The notes under the pieces: model-generated | Seen by the model: the letters and a program-made list of their open reading frames with translations, nothing else | The model's database searches: none | Told to the model about the DNA's origin: nothing | Source: Budorcas taxicolor | Taxonomy: Eukaryota > Chordata > Mammalia > Artiodactyla > Bovidae | Assembly: GCF_023091745.1 (NCBI RefSeq) | Contig: NC_068933.1 | Coordinates: 18,418,001-18,482,000, forward strand | DNA length: 64,000 nucleotides | Direction of reading: 5' to 3' | Shown: positions 45,024-56,565 of the stretch, in pieces | Position numbering within the stretch: position 1 is the first letter of the stretch | Layout: each line of letters begins with the position of its first letter | Translations under genes and position numbers: made by a program

Positions 45024-45775
45024 ACATAGTTCTGTAGCGAGACAACTCTCTATAGGTCACATGTGTTTCTGAATATCTTTGTAAGTGAAACACTGATTGG
45101 CTGTTATTCCAGACTACCCATACAATATTGTCTAGGAAACAGCCTGATGATATAGAAATGGTGTCTCTTCCCAGAGCAAAAAGCAGGTTTGCTTACAGTC
45201 TTAGAAGATAGACTGTCTCTCTCCACAATAAAAGATAGATACATTTACTGCTCATTTTCAAAGATTTGGGTCCCCTAAGTTTCAGGTTCCTCTCCAATAA
45301 TGCAGCCCATCTGGGATCATTTGCATCATCCTTGTAGGACTTGGGGGCAAGGGGAACAGATGCAAATATGCTGGTGCTAATTCTGTTTTCCAGAGAAGGC
45401 GATGGCACCCCACTCCAGTACTCTTGCCTGGAAAATCCCATGGATGGAGGAGCCTTGAAGGCTGCAGTGCATGGGGTCGCTGAGGGTCAGGCACGACTGA
45501 GCAACTTCACTTTCACTTTTCACCTTCTTGCATTGGAGAAGGAAATGGCAATCCACTCCAGTGTTCTTGCCTGGAGAATCCCAGGGACGGGGTGGGCTGC
45601 CGTCTATGGGGTCACACAGAGTCGGACATGACTGAAATGACAGCAGCAGCAGCATTCTGTTTTCTGTGCCATGAGTAATAAAGTTCTTTGTTTCTCACTC
45701 AGAAATCTCATGTCTTCCTCTAGCTCCTATGAACCTGTAGCAGACTAAGTTTTTAGCTTGCGAATAGAGTAAAAC
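45024..45775 (+). mobile_element. Possible solo LTR interrupting L1M
   Basis: About 490 bp of non-L1 sequence (without the BOV-A2 inside it) sits between two L1M ORF1 parts. It has an AATAAA at 45679-45684 followed by gttctttgtttctcactcag, like an LTR R/U5 region. Clean TG...CA ends and a target duplication could not be fixed. The class is unknown and it is non-coding. Confidence 0.4.
45391..45653 (+). mobile_element. BOV-A2 SINE with 11-bp target duplication
   Basis: Two forward Bov-A monomers and an (AGC)n tail (45640-45653), between attctgttttc at 45380-45390 and 45654-45664. Confidence 0.95.
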
Positions 45776-45814
45776 CTCAGACCCTTCACAGTTCTTCACA
45801 GTAAGAAAAGATTA

Positions 45815-46095
45815 TATAGACTCTTCATCACAATACGTGCAACACAGAATACAGTGGAGTGATATATTCAAAGTGCTAAAAGAAAAAGCTGTCAATAGAG
45901 TGCTTTATTCCCCATAAAGATAGCTTTCCAAAAATGAAGGGGAGATAAAATCTCAGACAAACCAAAACTGAGAGAATTCACTGCCCACAGATTTACACTA
46001 TAAGGATATTAAAAAGAGTTTTCTAGAAAAAGGAAAATTATATAAGAAACGAGTTTATACAAAGCCATGAAGAGTGTTAGAAATGGAATAAACAA
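45815..46095 (+). mobile_element. L1M ORF1-region fossil, part 2
   Basis: atacagtggagtgatatatt, caaagtgctaaaagaaaaag, aaatgaaggggagataaaat, ctcagacaaaccaaaactga, gagaattcactgcccacaga. The order continues from part 1. Confidence 0.68.
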
Positions 46096-47279
46096 ATATT
46101 GGATGCAAACACCTGCCCCAATCATCCCTAAATTGGCCATTTCCTTTTGGACACTAAGCAGCCTTAAAGAATGTATTGGGAAAAAGATCAGTCCAACATC
46201 CAGGTTGCGAGTGCAGAAAAAGTGCACTAGTCCTATTGAGGCCAACTGCATCACACAACTCTAAATGCTCTTACAACAGTGCATGGAGGATTTAGGTTAA
46301 AGAAATTCAGACTTGAAAGTGCTGATGAGTAAGTACATTAGTTGTTGGAGCTACAGCTGCAACTAAAGAAATCTAGACTCTACCCAAGGCCTCGAGCAAC
46401 ATTCCTCTGTCTGAAACAACAGAATAATAGACAAACAAGAAAGAAAAAATTTCTACGAGAGGCAGAATTCATTTGCAGAAACTCAAACAACTTATAGAAA
46501 CAAGAAATGAAAAAAACGAAAGTAAGGGACTTCACAATGGCAGCAGTTTCACTGTGTTAGCTTTTACAGGTGGCAGAAAACTTAGGAGTTTAATAGATTC
46601 ACTTGAATCACATGTCATTTGGATTCTGTTGATGCCTAGCAAGCTTGAGGGGACAACATGGCTATGGCAGCCGTGATCAGTGCTCACCGACATCTAGTCC
46701 TCTTCTTTCTGGGAACATGGAAGACTGTACTTCCAAGATCCCTGCAGTCACACACGGCCACATGAAAACCTCCAGCCAGTGAAATGAGAGACGTGATATG
46801 TTTGTCACTTTCAGCCTGAAGCCATGAAAAACCTCTGCACAATTCTAAGATTCTCTTTTCATCCAAGAACATGGAGGTCTTACATGGACTTCACAGACAA
46901 AAAGATTAAAGTAGTCGGAATTGCTGAGTCATCATGTGGATGACAGCTGCCTTGGAAAGTTGCCCAGTACCACAGAGGATTCATATAAATTTTGTGTGCC
47001 AAGTAACTGAAAAAAAAAAAAAAAAATTGACAACTTTCTAAAGCCTTCTATTATCTAAAGTCTCTTCACATTTTCAGGATATCTTCTCAGACACAAAAGG
47101 GGAAAAAAACTAGAAGGCAAAAATCAAAAAGAACAAAATGACCTTTAGGGAAAACATTTTGAAATTTTTGTTCAGTTGTTTTTACTTCAAATATGTCAGC
47201 AAGCATGAGGCCATCTCTGGTTCTGCTACAACTGGCATTGATCGTGTTCATGACTGTAGTCATGATACCATGACCAATC
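46096..47279. other. 1.2-kb unassigned stretch
   Basis: No firm assignment. 46690-46980 may be a degenerate dispersed repeat. A17-type run at 47010-47026. Short frames (46067-46264, 46473-46676) match nothing I know. Confidence 0.4.
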
Positions 47280-47960
47280 TGTGCATCCTCACTTATCCTC
47301 CTGTGTCAGAGGTCATGATAATGAAAAACAAAGTCCCCGATGTGATGAAAATCTCTCCATCTCACAACCAGTTGAAAATGTTGTGGGCCCACTGCCAGAT
47401 AGCGTTTTTATGCTGGATGTTTTTCTCAGCGCCCTAAATTAACCAGCTAGAATTCCCTTTTAAGTGCTAACCTATTTGGCCTTTCAAAATGCAGAGGTTT
47501 TCTTTTTTTAGTTGAAGATCTGCCTCTTATCATGGAGATGGAACAATGCATTCTTGACTTCTCCTGAAAAGTAGACTCTTTGGATGCAACAAGCTCAGAG
47601 GAAGGTAAAGACAGACCCCAGAGCACTTGTGTCAGGCAGGGTATACCAACACTGCTCATAGATCAAGGCAGATTTTCAGAGCACTGATTGTCACCTCATG
47701 AAACCCTCCATGGTAATAGCCTGGCCAGCCTCATAAAGAATTTTCAGGGCAAAATAGATCAAGAGAGAAAGAGCTATTCTAAATGAATTATTGATCTAAC
47801 TAAATCTATTGATAAAGAAGAGCACCATGGTCTAGGAGCACATTTGGCACAAGGTTTCAAAACTGAAGAAATACGTACTCTTCTGATGTATCTCAAATTC
47901 TTGCTTGGGAAAATACAATGCTCAAAGATCATCTTAATTATAAAATATCCCCAATTAAAA
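47280..47960 (+). pseudogene. Unidentified decayed coding-like segment
   Basis: From 47451 to about 47950 one forward frame is interrupted only by three TGA codons (47565, 47685, 47784). Between them it reads like real protein: VEDLPLIMEMEQCILDFS, then KVDSLDATSSEEGKDRPQST, then SLASLIKNFQGKIDQERKSY and EEHHGLGAHLAQGFKTEEIR. Just upstream another phase reads NVVGPLPDSVFMLDVFLSAL up to a TAA at 47440-47442. TGA at all three sites fits decay of CGA arginine codons. No splice sites were fixed, so it could be a processed pseudogene fragment or an old exon. I could not identify the parent gene. Confidence 0.4.
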
Positions 47961-48129
47961 AGCAAGACAGAAGTATAATACTATAAAACACTCATTCCAA
48001 AAAGGTTAAGTGTTGTGAGGGAGGTTTTCATTTATTTATTTTCAAAAAAACATTAATTGCACACCTATTATATGCCAAGTTTTAAACTGACCTATTAATA
48101 ATTAATGCAGTGGATTATATTCGGAGATA

Positions 48130-48350
48130 GCAGTATTTTGTCCACCCTGCATTTTTCCTCTTCCCAGTGTAACAGAGTGATTATTCCATAGAAAGTGGGT
48201 GGTAGAGTCAGGCTGCTGCTGCTGCACTTTCACCAACTATGAGACTCCAGCAAGTTACTTAATCTCTTTGAATGTAAATTTCCTTATCTATGAGTGACAA
48301 TGACAGAGTTGATATATGTAAAGTGTTTAGAACAGTGTCTGTAAGATAAT
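48130..48350 (+). mobile_element. MIR SINE
   Basis: gagtgattattccatagaaa, actccagcaagttacttaat, tttccttatctatgagtgac, gtaaagtgtttagaacagtg. Confidence 0.72.
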
Positions 48351-48353
48351 TGT

Positions 48354-48546
48354 TTGTTCAGTCTCTAAGTCATGTCCAGCTGTTTATGACCCCATGGACT
48401 GCAGCACACCAGGCTTCCCTGTCCTTCACTGTCTCCCGGAGTTCGCTCAAACTCATATTCATTGAGTCGATGATACCATCCAACCATCTCCTCTTCTGCC
48501 ACCCCCTTCTCCTTTTGCCTTCAGTCTTTCCCAGTATCTCCTCAAA
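48354..48546 (-). mobile_element. BovB 3' end
   Basis: Reverse BovB tail of about 190 bp. The minus frame 48370-48552 encodes the C-terminal region (KRRWLDGIIDSMNMSLSELR). Older-looking than most copies. Confidence 0.9.
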
Positions 48547-48589
48547 ATTCATACGTCAAAAATCCTAAACTGAAATGTGATGGTATCAG

Positions 48590-48860
48590 GAGGCAGACAT
48601 TTGGGGGCTGATTAGATCGTGCGGGTGGAGCCCTACAAATGGGGTTAATACCCTTAGAGACCTCAGAAAGATGCCTTGTCTTTCCTGAGGTGAGGACATG
48701 GTGAGAAGAGAGTCATCTATGAAGAAGGAAACAGACCCTTGCCAGATTCTGGCTCTGCTGGCACCTTGGTCTTGGACTTCCCAGCCTCCAGAACTGTGAG
48801 AAAGAAATGTTGTTTAAACCACTCCATCTATGGTATTTTGTTGCAGCCACCTGAATGATC
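48590..48860 (+). mobile_element. Old L1M-type 3' UTR (probable)
   Basis: ggctgattagatcgtgcggg, cctgaggtgaggacatggtg, gccagattctggctctgctg, ccagcctccagaactgtgag. Related to 7352-8163; LTR origin not excluded. Confidence 0.5.
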
Positions 48861-49073
48861 TAGCTTCATTTCCTGTAGAGGAAGCCTCTTCACCTTCCAA
48901 TACTGTGCTAGAGCTGGCCTGCACTGACTGGGGACAGCAGATTGTGTTCATCTTTTCCAAGCTCTGTTCAGTCATGAGATGCTGGCAGCTTGAAAGTGGG
49001 TGTATTTGTTTATACCTCAGACATTCAGCAAATGCTGCAAATTAGAACTTTGTATTTTTCTGAAGAGCTGGGT

Positions 49074-49342
49074 TACCAGCATGATACTGAAGCTAAAGCT
49101 CCAATACTTTGGCCCCCTGATATGAAGAGCTGACTCACTGAAAAAGACCTTGATGCTGGGAAAGATTGAGGATAGGAGGAAAAAGGGGCAGCAGAGAATG
49201 AGATGGTTAGATGACATCACCTACTCAATGGATACGAGTTTGAGCAAACTCCTGGAGATAGTGAAGGACAGGGAAGCTTGGTGTGCTGGGGTCCATCAGA
49301 TCACAAAGAGTCGGACACAACTTGGTGACTGAACAACAAATT
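49074..49342 (+). mobile_element. BovB 3' end with (CAA)-type tail
   Basis: Forward BovB tail fragment. The frame 49150-49332 is open to ...KSRTQLGD. Unlike younger copies it ends ctgaacaacaaa rather than with ACTGA repeats. Confidence 0.92.
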
Positions 49343-49871
49343 TATCAGCACACAACTGTTTTTGCTCAAACTTAGAGACAGAATTCTCCCAACTTCCCTG
49401 TCTCTGGAGGCTTTTTAATGTAGACCATAGCTGGGTCTCTTGCTTAGGAAGAAAGATTGGGTAATATCCTCCTAAATTAGTCTCTCATGTAATTTCAGTG
49501 GCCTCTCCACAATGCTACCAGTTATCTTTCTAAAACACAAATCTCGTCTACTCTGCAAAGTCTGAACTTTAACATGACATTCAAAATCCTTTACCCTGGC
49601 CCCAATTTTTCTGCTATAATCTTAATCTATACTTATGCAGTTGTTTTTCCCTTAATTTTCTCCCAGGTCCCAAATATCCTAGACCACTTATTATTCCCCA
49701 GAGATTTTACATATATTCAGGCCTTCATGCCTTGATCTGTACTGCCTCAATCTAGCCTGGACTGTCCTTGACTAGCTTGGGTGTGACCCCTTCTCTGAAG
49801 TCTACCTTGTGACTGTGGGCAAAATGACCCTTGAGGGTCTCTTCTTTTATGCCTCTACTAAAACACTATCG
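49343..49871. other. Unassigned stretch
   Basis: No gene or named repeat; pyrimidine-rich around 49600-49760. Confidence 0.45.
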
Positions 49872-50157
49872 GGTCTTCCCTGGTGATCCAATGGTTAAGA
49901 ACCCACCTGCCAATGCAGGGGACATGAGTTTGATCCCTGGTCCAGGAAGAATCCACATGCTGCAGAGCAACTAAGCCCAGGCCTCAGACTACTGAAGCTC
50001 ACACACTCTGGAGCCCATGCTACACAACAAGAGAAGGTACCACAACGGTAAGCCCACACACTGCAACAAAGAGTAGCCCCCATTCACCACAGCTAGAGAA
50101 AACCCCCACTCAAAGACCCAACAGAGCCCAAAGTTAATTAATGGATTTCTTAAAAAC
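49872..50157 (+). mobile_element. CHR-type tRNA SINE, long form
   Basis: gtcttccctggtgatccaat, gtttgatccctggtccagga, cacactgcaacaaagagtag, ccattcaccacagctagaga. Matches the long CHR form, as at 56566. Confidence 0.9.
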
Positions 50158-50640
50158 AACACTAGAACTGTAGATTTCAGATGGCTGTACTTATATGTCA
50201 GCTTCCCTGATAGACTTTGTGTTCTCAACACAGGACAGTGATGTGATTTCATCTGTCTAGACCAAGACAGTATGCAGCACTACACTGTGGCTCCAAATAC
50301 ATTTTTAAATGAATTAGTGAAGATCTGAAGAGGCACTGAGGGGCAGGACCGAGAACAAAAGCTCATCCTCCTATTTCCTTCCTGAACAATTCAGTCAAAA
50401 AGCCAGGGCAGGAAAGAAGTCTCTGCCACTGACAGAGGGTTGGAATGGAACCGAAGTAGCCCAGAGGAGGGTGCCAGAGTGTGAGCAGGGGAAGGAGGGC
50501 ATCCAAGAGGTGGGGCAGGGGGGAAACCCAATGAAGGTGCCAGCTCCCAAGTGGGGTGAGAAAGGCCTCCTCAGACAGACATGTTAAAAGACAAAAAATG
50601 TCATCTTAAAGGGGCACCCAGTAGTAAAAGCAAGGAAAAA
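50158..50640. other. Unassigned stretch
   Basis: No gene or named repeat. Confidence 0.45.
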
Positions 50641-51425
50641 ATGAAACATCAAACAAATGATACTAACAGATGGTAATCAGTTGAATAAAGTAGAAAACCA
50701 TTAATCCATCCCAACATAAATAAATACATTGATTGAAGTCTGATTGGGAATGTGAAAGTTTCAAAGTCTCCAAGTACCTTACCACAAAGCACTTGCTATT
50801 TACAAAAGAAAAATGAGTAACTTTAGTGAAGACTGGTAGATACTTTCATAATCAAGAGATCAATTTGTTATCAGTAATGTGACAAATTGAAATTTGCACC
50901 ATCTGATATGATGTAATGAAAAGAACAGTGTCACTTGTCTGGTGTTTCTGCCAAAGATGCATATCTTGAATGTAATCATGCGAAATTATCAGATAAATCC
51001 AAACTGATGGGCATTCTCCAAAATAACTGGTCTGTAATCTTCAAAAGTGTCAAGATGATGAAGGTCAAGAAAAGAATGAGAAACTTTTCCAGACTGAAGG
51101 AAACAAAAAATATATGACAGCTAAATATAACACAAGATTCTGAATTGAATCCTTCTGTTACACAGAAATATATTATCAGGACAATTAACAAACTTGAATG
51201 GCTTCTTCAAATTATACAGTAGTAATGTATCGATGTTAATTTTCTGATTTTGATAATTATATTAAGGACATGTACAAAAATGTTCTTATTTATAGGAAAT
51301 ATACCAAACAGTATTCAAAAATGATCAGGCATTACATAAGTGATTTGCTCTCAAAAGGATTAGGAAAAGGTTCTTTGCATTATGCTTGTAACTTTTCTGT
51401 ACATTTTAGAATGAAAACCATACAA
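50641..51425 (+). mobile_element. Old L1M 3' UTR (probable)
   Basis: tcatgcgaaattatcagata, ttctccaaaataactggtct, gtaatcttcaaaagtgtcaa, gaaggtcaagaaaagaatga, agtagtaatgtatcgatgtt, tgcttgtaacttttctgtac. These are familiar words of an old L1 3' UTR. The 60-codon frame within it is not a gene. Confidence 0.6.
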
Positions 51426-51430
51426 AGTGT

Positions 51431-51449
51431 ACGTGTGTGTGTGTGTGTA
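51431..51449 (+). repeat. (GT)n microsatellite
   Basis: About 9 GT units after tacaaagtgtac. Confidence 0.93.
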
Positions 51450-51464
51450 TTATAATCCTAGACA

Positions 51465-51782
51465 GTGTATTATTAAAAAGCAGAGACATCATTTTGCGGA
51501 TGAAAGTCTGTCAAAGCTATGGTTTCTCCAGTAGTCATGTACAATGTGAGAGTTGAAACAAAGAAAGCTGAGCACCAAAGAATTGATGCTTTCGAATTGT
51601 GGTGCTGGAGAAGACTCTTGAGGGTTCCTTGGACTTCAGGGAAATCAAATCAGTCAGTCCTAAATAAATCAACCCTGAATATTCATTGGAAGGACTATGC
51701 TGAGGCTGAGGCTCTAGTACTTTGGCCACCTGATGAGAAGAGCCAACTCAATGGAAAAGACTCTGATGCTGGGAAAGATTGA
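51465..51782 (+). mobile_element. BovB fragment lacking its 3' end
   Basis: Forward BovB from the SRDI block through KIDAFELWCWRRLLRVPW to atgctgggaaagattgacag. The end is replaced by CHR SINE sequence. The frame 51519-51782 is BovB at first and then shifted. Confidence 0.9.
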
Positions 51783-51791
51783 CAGCAAAAT

Positions 51792-51895
51792 GAGAAGAAG
51801 CCACTGCAGTGAGAAGCCCACACACCACAATGAAGAGTAGCTCCTGCTCACCGCAACTAGGAAAAGCCCCACCACAACTAGAAATAGAGGCCCGG
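51792..51895 (+). mobile_element. CHR SINE 3' fragment
   Basis: gaagaagccactgcagtgag, aagcccacacaccacaatga, agtagctcctgctcaccgca. Only the 3' half is present, joined to BovB. Confidence 0.8.
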
Positions 51896-52657
51896 TACTT
51901 TTATAATTTATACTTATATAAATTCCTTTTGATACTGATAATTAATTTGTCATTGCTAAAGAACTAGCCAGCCACATTTGGTTCTATCTACACACTATTT
52001 GTAACAAGCATCAGAAATAATACCTGCTGATTTTCTTTCTTTTTATTTCAGTAGCTGTATATATTTTTTGGAAGCCTATCAATGCTGTAAAAAAAATTAA
52101 ACATACTTTTTATCTAATAACCATTGTATTTTTTTTTAAGTTATGAGTGTGAGTGTTGAACTTTTTCTTAGGAAGAGAAGGAATTGTGTTTTGGTTTTGT
52201 TTCAGTGCTATTTTTAACATTAATGTTAACAGAAAAACATAATTTCTTTAAACGTCTTACTCTTTCTAGATCTTCATTTGGTTTCTGTGTTCTTGTGAAC
52301 AACTGATAAAATTGGTTTAGTCACTCCTGGCTTCTGGTATTTTGAAACTGAAATGGAATTATATCAAAGCAGTCAACCACAAACATACACATTCACCCTC
52401 AGAGGAATCAATGTGGCTAAAAGGTTATCAGACATCACGCAAGAACAGACTAAATTCACCAACTCTTTTGCCCAGTTGGTCAAGTTCCTAGGAAGCAACA
52501 TGGCCACCTCTGCTTTAATTGCTCTATATCCTTGATTCTAAGATCATGTTTTTCATATTTTAACATTTCTGAAATAAAGATTAATTTTGCAATCTAAATC
52601 AAAAGAAATTTTCCATGTGCAAGTTACTGTTGCAACTAGTGTTACAATTTGTTATCA
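51896..52657. other. Unassigned, one protein-like frame
   Basis: No named repeat. The forward frame 52353-52535 (60 codons, ending near an AATAAA at 52573) reads plausibly as protein, but I recognise no family and see no splice support. Confidence 0.35.
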
Positions 52658-52665
52658 CCTATATG

Positions 52666-52892
52666 CATGTGCATACTAAGTCACTTCAATCATGTCCAGC
52701 TCTTTGCAATCCTACAACTGTAGCCCACTAGGCTCCTCTGTCCATGGGATTCTCCAGGCAAGAAGACTGGAGTGGGTTGCCATGCCCTCCTCCAGGAGAT
52801 CTTCATGACCCAGGGATCGAACCTACGTCTCTCACATCTCCTATAATGGCAGATGCATTCTTTACCACTAGCACCACCAGGGAAGCCCATTG
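52666..52892 (-). mobile_element. Bov-tA SINE with 8-bp target duplication
   Basis: Reverse Bov-tA between cctatatg at 52658-52665 and 52893-52900. Confidence 0.92.
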
Positions 52893-52900
52893 CCTATATG

Positions 52901-54791
52901 GATGTAGCCAAATCTCTTGGGAAAGATAACAGAGTTTTCAGAGCTAGGAAACATTATTGTGAATCCACACAGGCTCCTCTCTTAGGTTCCAAATATCTAC
53001 CTATCAGAAGTGTCAGGTTGTCTACCTTCCAGAGATTTATTAATCAAATAAGGAAAAAGTGAAACAACATATTTAAACATAGTATACTTCAATATGTCTC
53101 CAAGGTATAGTAGCCAGAAACTCTCCAAGAGCTAAGAAGATACAGAGCAGGAATGTGGGTTAGAGAAAGCCATACATTATCATGACACTATGCATCACTG
53201 CAGATACTAAAAATGATTCAGGAGAAATCCTAGACTTTGAATGTGACAAAGGTTTAGAACGAAACTTCAGGATATGAAATAAATTTGCATAAATAAATAT
53301 ATGCTATTGTCAGTTTTTTTCAATTGTCTGCTATTAATACATTTTTAATCTATGAAAGCTGTTTGTCTTATAAATGTTAGTGTCATGGGATTTTAAAATA
53401 ATAAAAACACCAGTTCCATAAAACAATTTCCACTGATATGGTGACTACGACTGCTGATAATTCTTTGCTTTCAAAAGCTGGATAACATGTACAAAAATTG
53501 AGAAATACAGGATCTAAACTTCTAATTTCTTTATAATTCTGGAATTAGGTACTTAAATCTTCACAGTTAAACCTAGCTGAAACATTTTCTGGGAGGCAAT
53601 GTGCCTGAGAATATGAGATTGTGCAAACAGCTTAGTGCAATCATATGATGCATTTGTTTCAGTTCACAATTACCCTATTACTTCCTGACGTTCTTGTCCA
53701 CTTGTGGCAGTAAAGGACTACATAAGGTACAAGGTCTAATAATGTTCTTGACACATAGCCACCACTTAATAAATATTTACTGATTAACTGAATCAACAAA
53801 TTCATTGAGTTCAATCAGTCCGTCCACAGAAAAAAATACATAGTGATGCCTAAGAAAGTTAATGTTATCTCTACCTACACTGCTCCTAACTTGAAAGCTT
53901 TCCAAGTTCCAATTTCATTCTATTTATGTGACCTTTAAATGCCTTACTAACTGCAGGACTGCTTGAAGTTCTGAAAAAAATGCATCTTACAGATCGTACT
54001 GACCTACAAAAGAAGCTTGTTGGTTAGACACTTTTATTATTAAAATAACAAAACACATCTGTTTTGAAGGCTCACCTAGAAACCTATTTTTTTTAGATTA
54101 TATTTCATTATGTTGTTTTGATTAGAACTCTGTTTTACTACACCCTAGGGTGCGGCATGAAGAGTTAGACTGAAATAAAATTCTGATTCATGGACTAATG
54201 AAAGTCTTGATACTTCACTTCCAACATGACCTTTATCTTCACCCTGGCATTTCTCATTCAAGGAGCTAAAGGTCGTACGTGGCTCAAGGAATCTATGCTC
54301 TCTCTTTCTTCCAACTTTTGAATGCCAATATTTATAAATGTACAGCAGATGGATATAAATAAATACTAACTAGACCCAAAAGGGGTCATCTTTGCCCTCT
54401 CCAACTTGGTCCTCTCCAACTTGGCCATCTCTTCCTCAACAATGAAGGTGCCCAGTATCAGCAGATACTCACCACATGCCAGTCACAGAACTTTCTAGTT
54501 TTTTTTTAATTCCTCCCAATAAATGTGACAGGCAATCAAATCTAATGAAAGACTTTGACTTTTATTCACTCTTGTTGATAAAATTTGTACTAGTCTGGAA
54601 AAAAAATTGGTTTTGGCCATGTGGACATGGTATACAAATGCAAATTTCTTCTCTTAAAAAAATAAAAATAAAAAGACTCCATCTGACCCAAGTCCACAGG
54701 GTGCTTTGAAAGCAATCTTTGGATTAAGGAAATCCTAAGACCCATAGAGAACTCTTACTTCATAGTAAAACCATGAAAATCAATAAGCATT
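52901..54791. other. 1.9-kb mostly unassigned stretch
   Basis: AT-rich, without gene signals apart from the small MIR/L2-like tail listed separately (53725-53800). Confidence 0.45.
53725..53800 (+). mobile_element. MIR/L2-like 3' end
   Basis: ttgacacatagccaccactt, aataaatatttactgattaa. Confidence 0.5.
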
Positions 54792-54802
54792 AAGAAACAA
54801 TG

Positions 54803-55538
54803 GAAAAAGAATTCATTTGATTCAGTTCTGATGAGATGGATGAAACTGGAGCCGATTATACAGAGTGAAGTAAGCCAGAAAGAAAAACACCAATACAGTA
54901 TACTAACACATATATATGGAATTTAGAAAGATGGTAATGACGACCCTGTATGCAAGACAGGAAAAAAGACACAGCTGTGTAAAACGGACTTTTGGACTCA
55001 GAGGGAGAGGGAGAGGGTGGGATGATTTGGGAGAATGGCATTCTATCATGTATACTATCATGTAAGAATTGAATCGCCAGTCTATGTCTGACGCAGGATA
55101 CAGCATGCTTGGGGCTGGTGCATGGGGATGACCCACAGAGATGTTATGGGGAGGGAGGTGGGAGGAGGGTTCATGTTTGGGAACACATGTAAGAATTAAA
55201 GATTTTAAAATTAAAAAAATAAATAAAATAAAATAAAAGCAACTGTGGGGGTGAGGGGAATAGACAGGTAGTACTCGTTTTGTAACCAAGTGTTGTACTA
55301 ATAATCATGTATGTATATATGTGTGGTATATAAAGAAATGCAAATGTATGTTCCTTGCCACTAAATTACTATTTTAGGGAGGTGCAGTGGAGCCAGAATA
55401 ACAGATTGAGTTATACATTGATTTAGCTAGAGGCCGACCATCAAAGCCTCTGTTACTATAGAACAGATCCTGGGCTGAGATTAGAAGTTCTTTGTTTTAT
55501 TAAAGGTAATGTATCTTTCAAGTTAAAAAAAAAAAAAA
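54803..55538 (+). mobile_element. L1 3' end carrying a 3' transduction
   Basis: L1 3' UTR from aaaaagaattcatttg to a weak internal A/T tail (about 55195-55239). About 283 bp of non-L1 DNA follows (55240-55522), then the real A16 tail (55525-55540). An ATTAAA signal lies at 55499-55504, about 20 bases before that tail. Target copies flank the whole unit, not just the L1. Confidence 0.85.
55240..55522 (+). other. Transduced 3' flank of a source L1
   Basis: This non-L1 sequence lies between the L1's own weak poly(A) and the final A-tail. It contains the ATTAAA used. It should match single-copy DNA next to a source L1 elsewhere in the genome. Confidence 0.75.
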
Positions 55539-55548
55539 AAGAAACAAT

Positions 55549-56554
55549 AGAGTTTTATAGTTTCTGGTCTTACATTTAGATCTTTAATCCATTTTGAGTT
55601 TATTTTTGTGTGTGGTGTTAGAAAGTGATCTAGTTTCATTCTTTTACAAGTGGTTGACCAGTTTTCCCAGCACCACTTGTTAAAGAGATTGTCTTTACTC
55701 CATTGTATATTCTTGCCTCCTTTGTCAAAGATAAGGTGTCCATATGTGTGTGGATTTATCTCTGGGCTTTCTATTTTGTTCCACTGATCTATATTTCTGT
55801 CTTTGTGCCAGTACCATACTGTCTTGATGACTGTGGCTTTGTAGTAGAGCCTGAAGTCAGGCAAGTTGATTCCTCCAGTTCCATTCTTATTTCTCAAGAT
55901 TGCTTTGGCTATTCAAGGTTTTTTGTATTTCCATACAAATCTGGAAATTATTTGTTCTAGTTCTGTGAAAAATACCGCTGGTACCTTGATAAGGTTTGCA
56001 CTGAATCTGTAGATGGCTTTGGGTAGTATACACATTTTCACTATATTGATTCTTCTGATCCATGAACATGGTATATTACTCAGCCATTAAAAAGAATACA
56101 TTTGAATCAGTTCTAATGAGATGGATGAAACTGGAGCCGATTATACAGAGTGAGGTAAGCCAGAAAGAAAAACACCAACACAGTATACTAACACATATAT
56201 ATGGAATTTAGAAAGATGGTAATGATGACCCTGTATGTGAGACAGCAAAAGAGACACAGATGTGTAGAGCAGACTTTTGGACTCTAAGGGAGAGGGAGAG
56301 GGTGGGATGATTTGGGAGAATGGCATTGAAACATGTATACTATCATGTAAGAAACGAACCACCAGTCTATGTTCGATGCAGGATACAGGATGCTTGGGGC
56401 TGGTGCACGGGGATGGTCCAGAAAGATGATATGGGGTGGGAGGTGGGAGGGGGGTTCATGTTTGGGAACTCATGTACACCCGTGGTGGATTCATGTCAAT
56501 GTATGGCAAAACCAATACAGTATTTTAAAGTAAAATAAAGTAAAAATTTAAAAA
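55549..56554 (+). mobile_element. 5'-inverted (twin-primed) L1
   Basis: 55550-56067 is L1 ORF2 sequence in reverse orientation. The minus frame 55523-55897 carries NGTGGINLPDFRLYYKA, and the part up to 56067 extends further upstream in ORF2. From about 56068 the sequence turns forward (ttactcagccattaaaaaga) and runs through the L1 3' UTR to an A-rich end. The ORF2 region between the two parts (about 760 bases compared with the 14.4-kb copy) is missing. Confidence 0.9.
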
Positions 56555-56565
56555 AAGAAACAATG

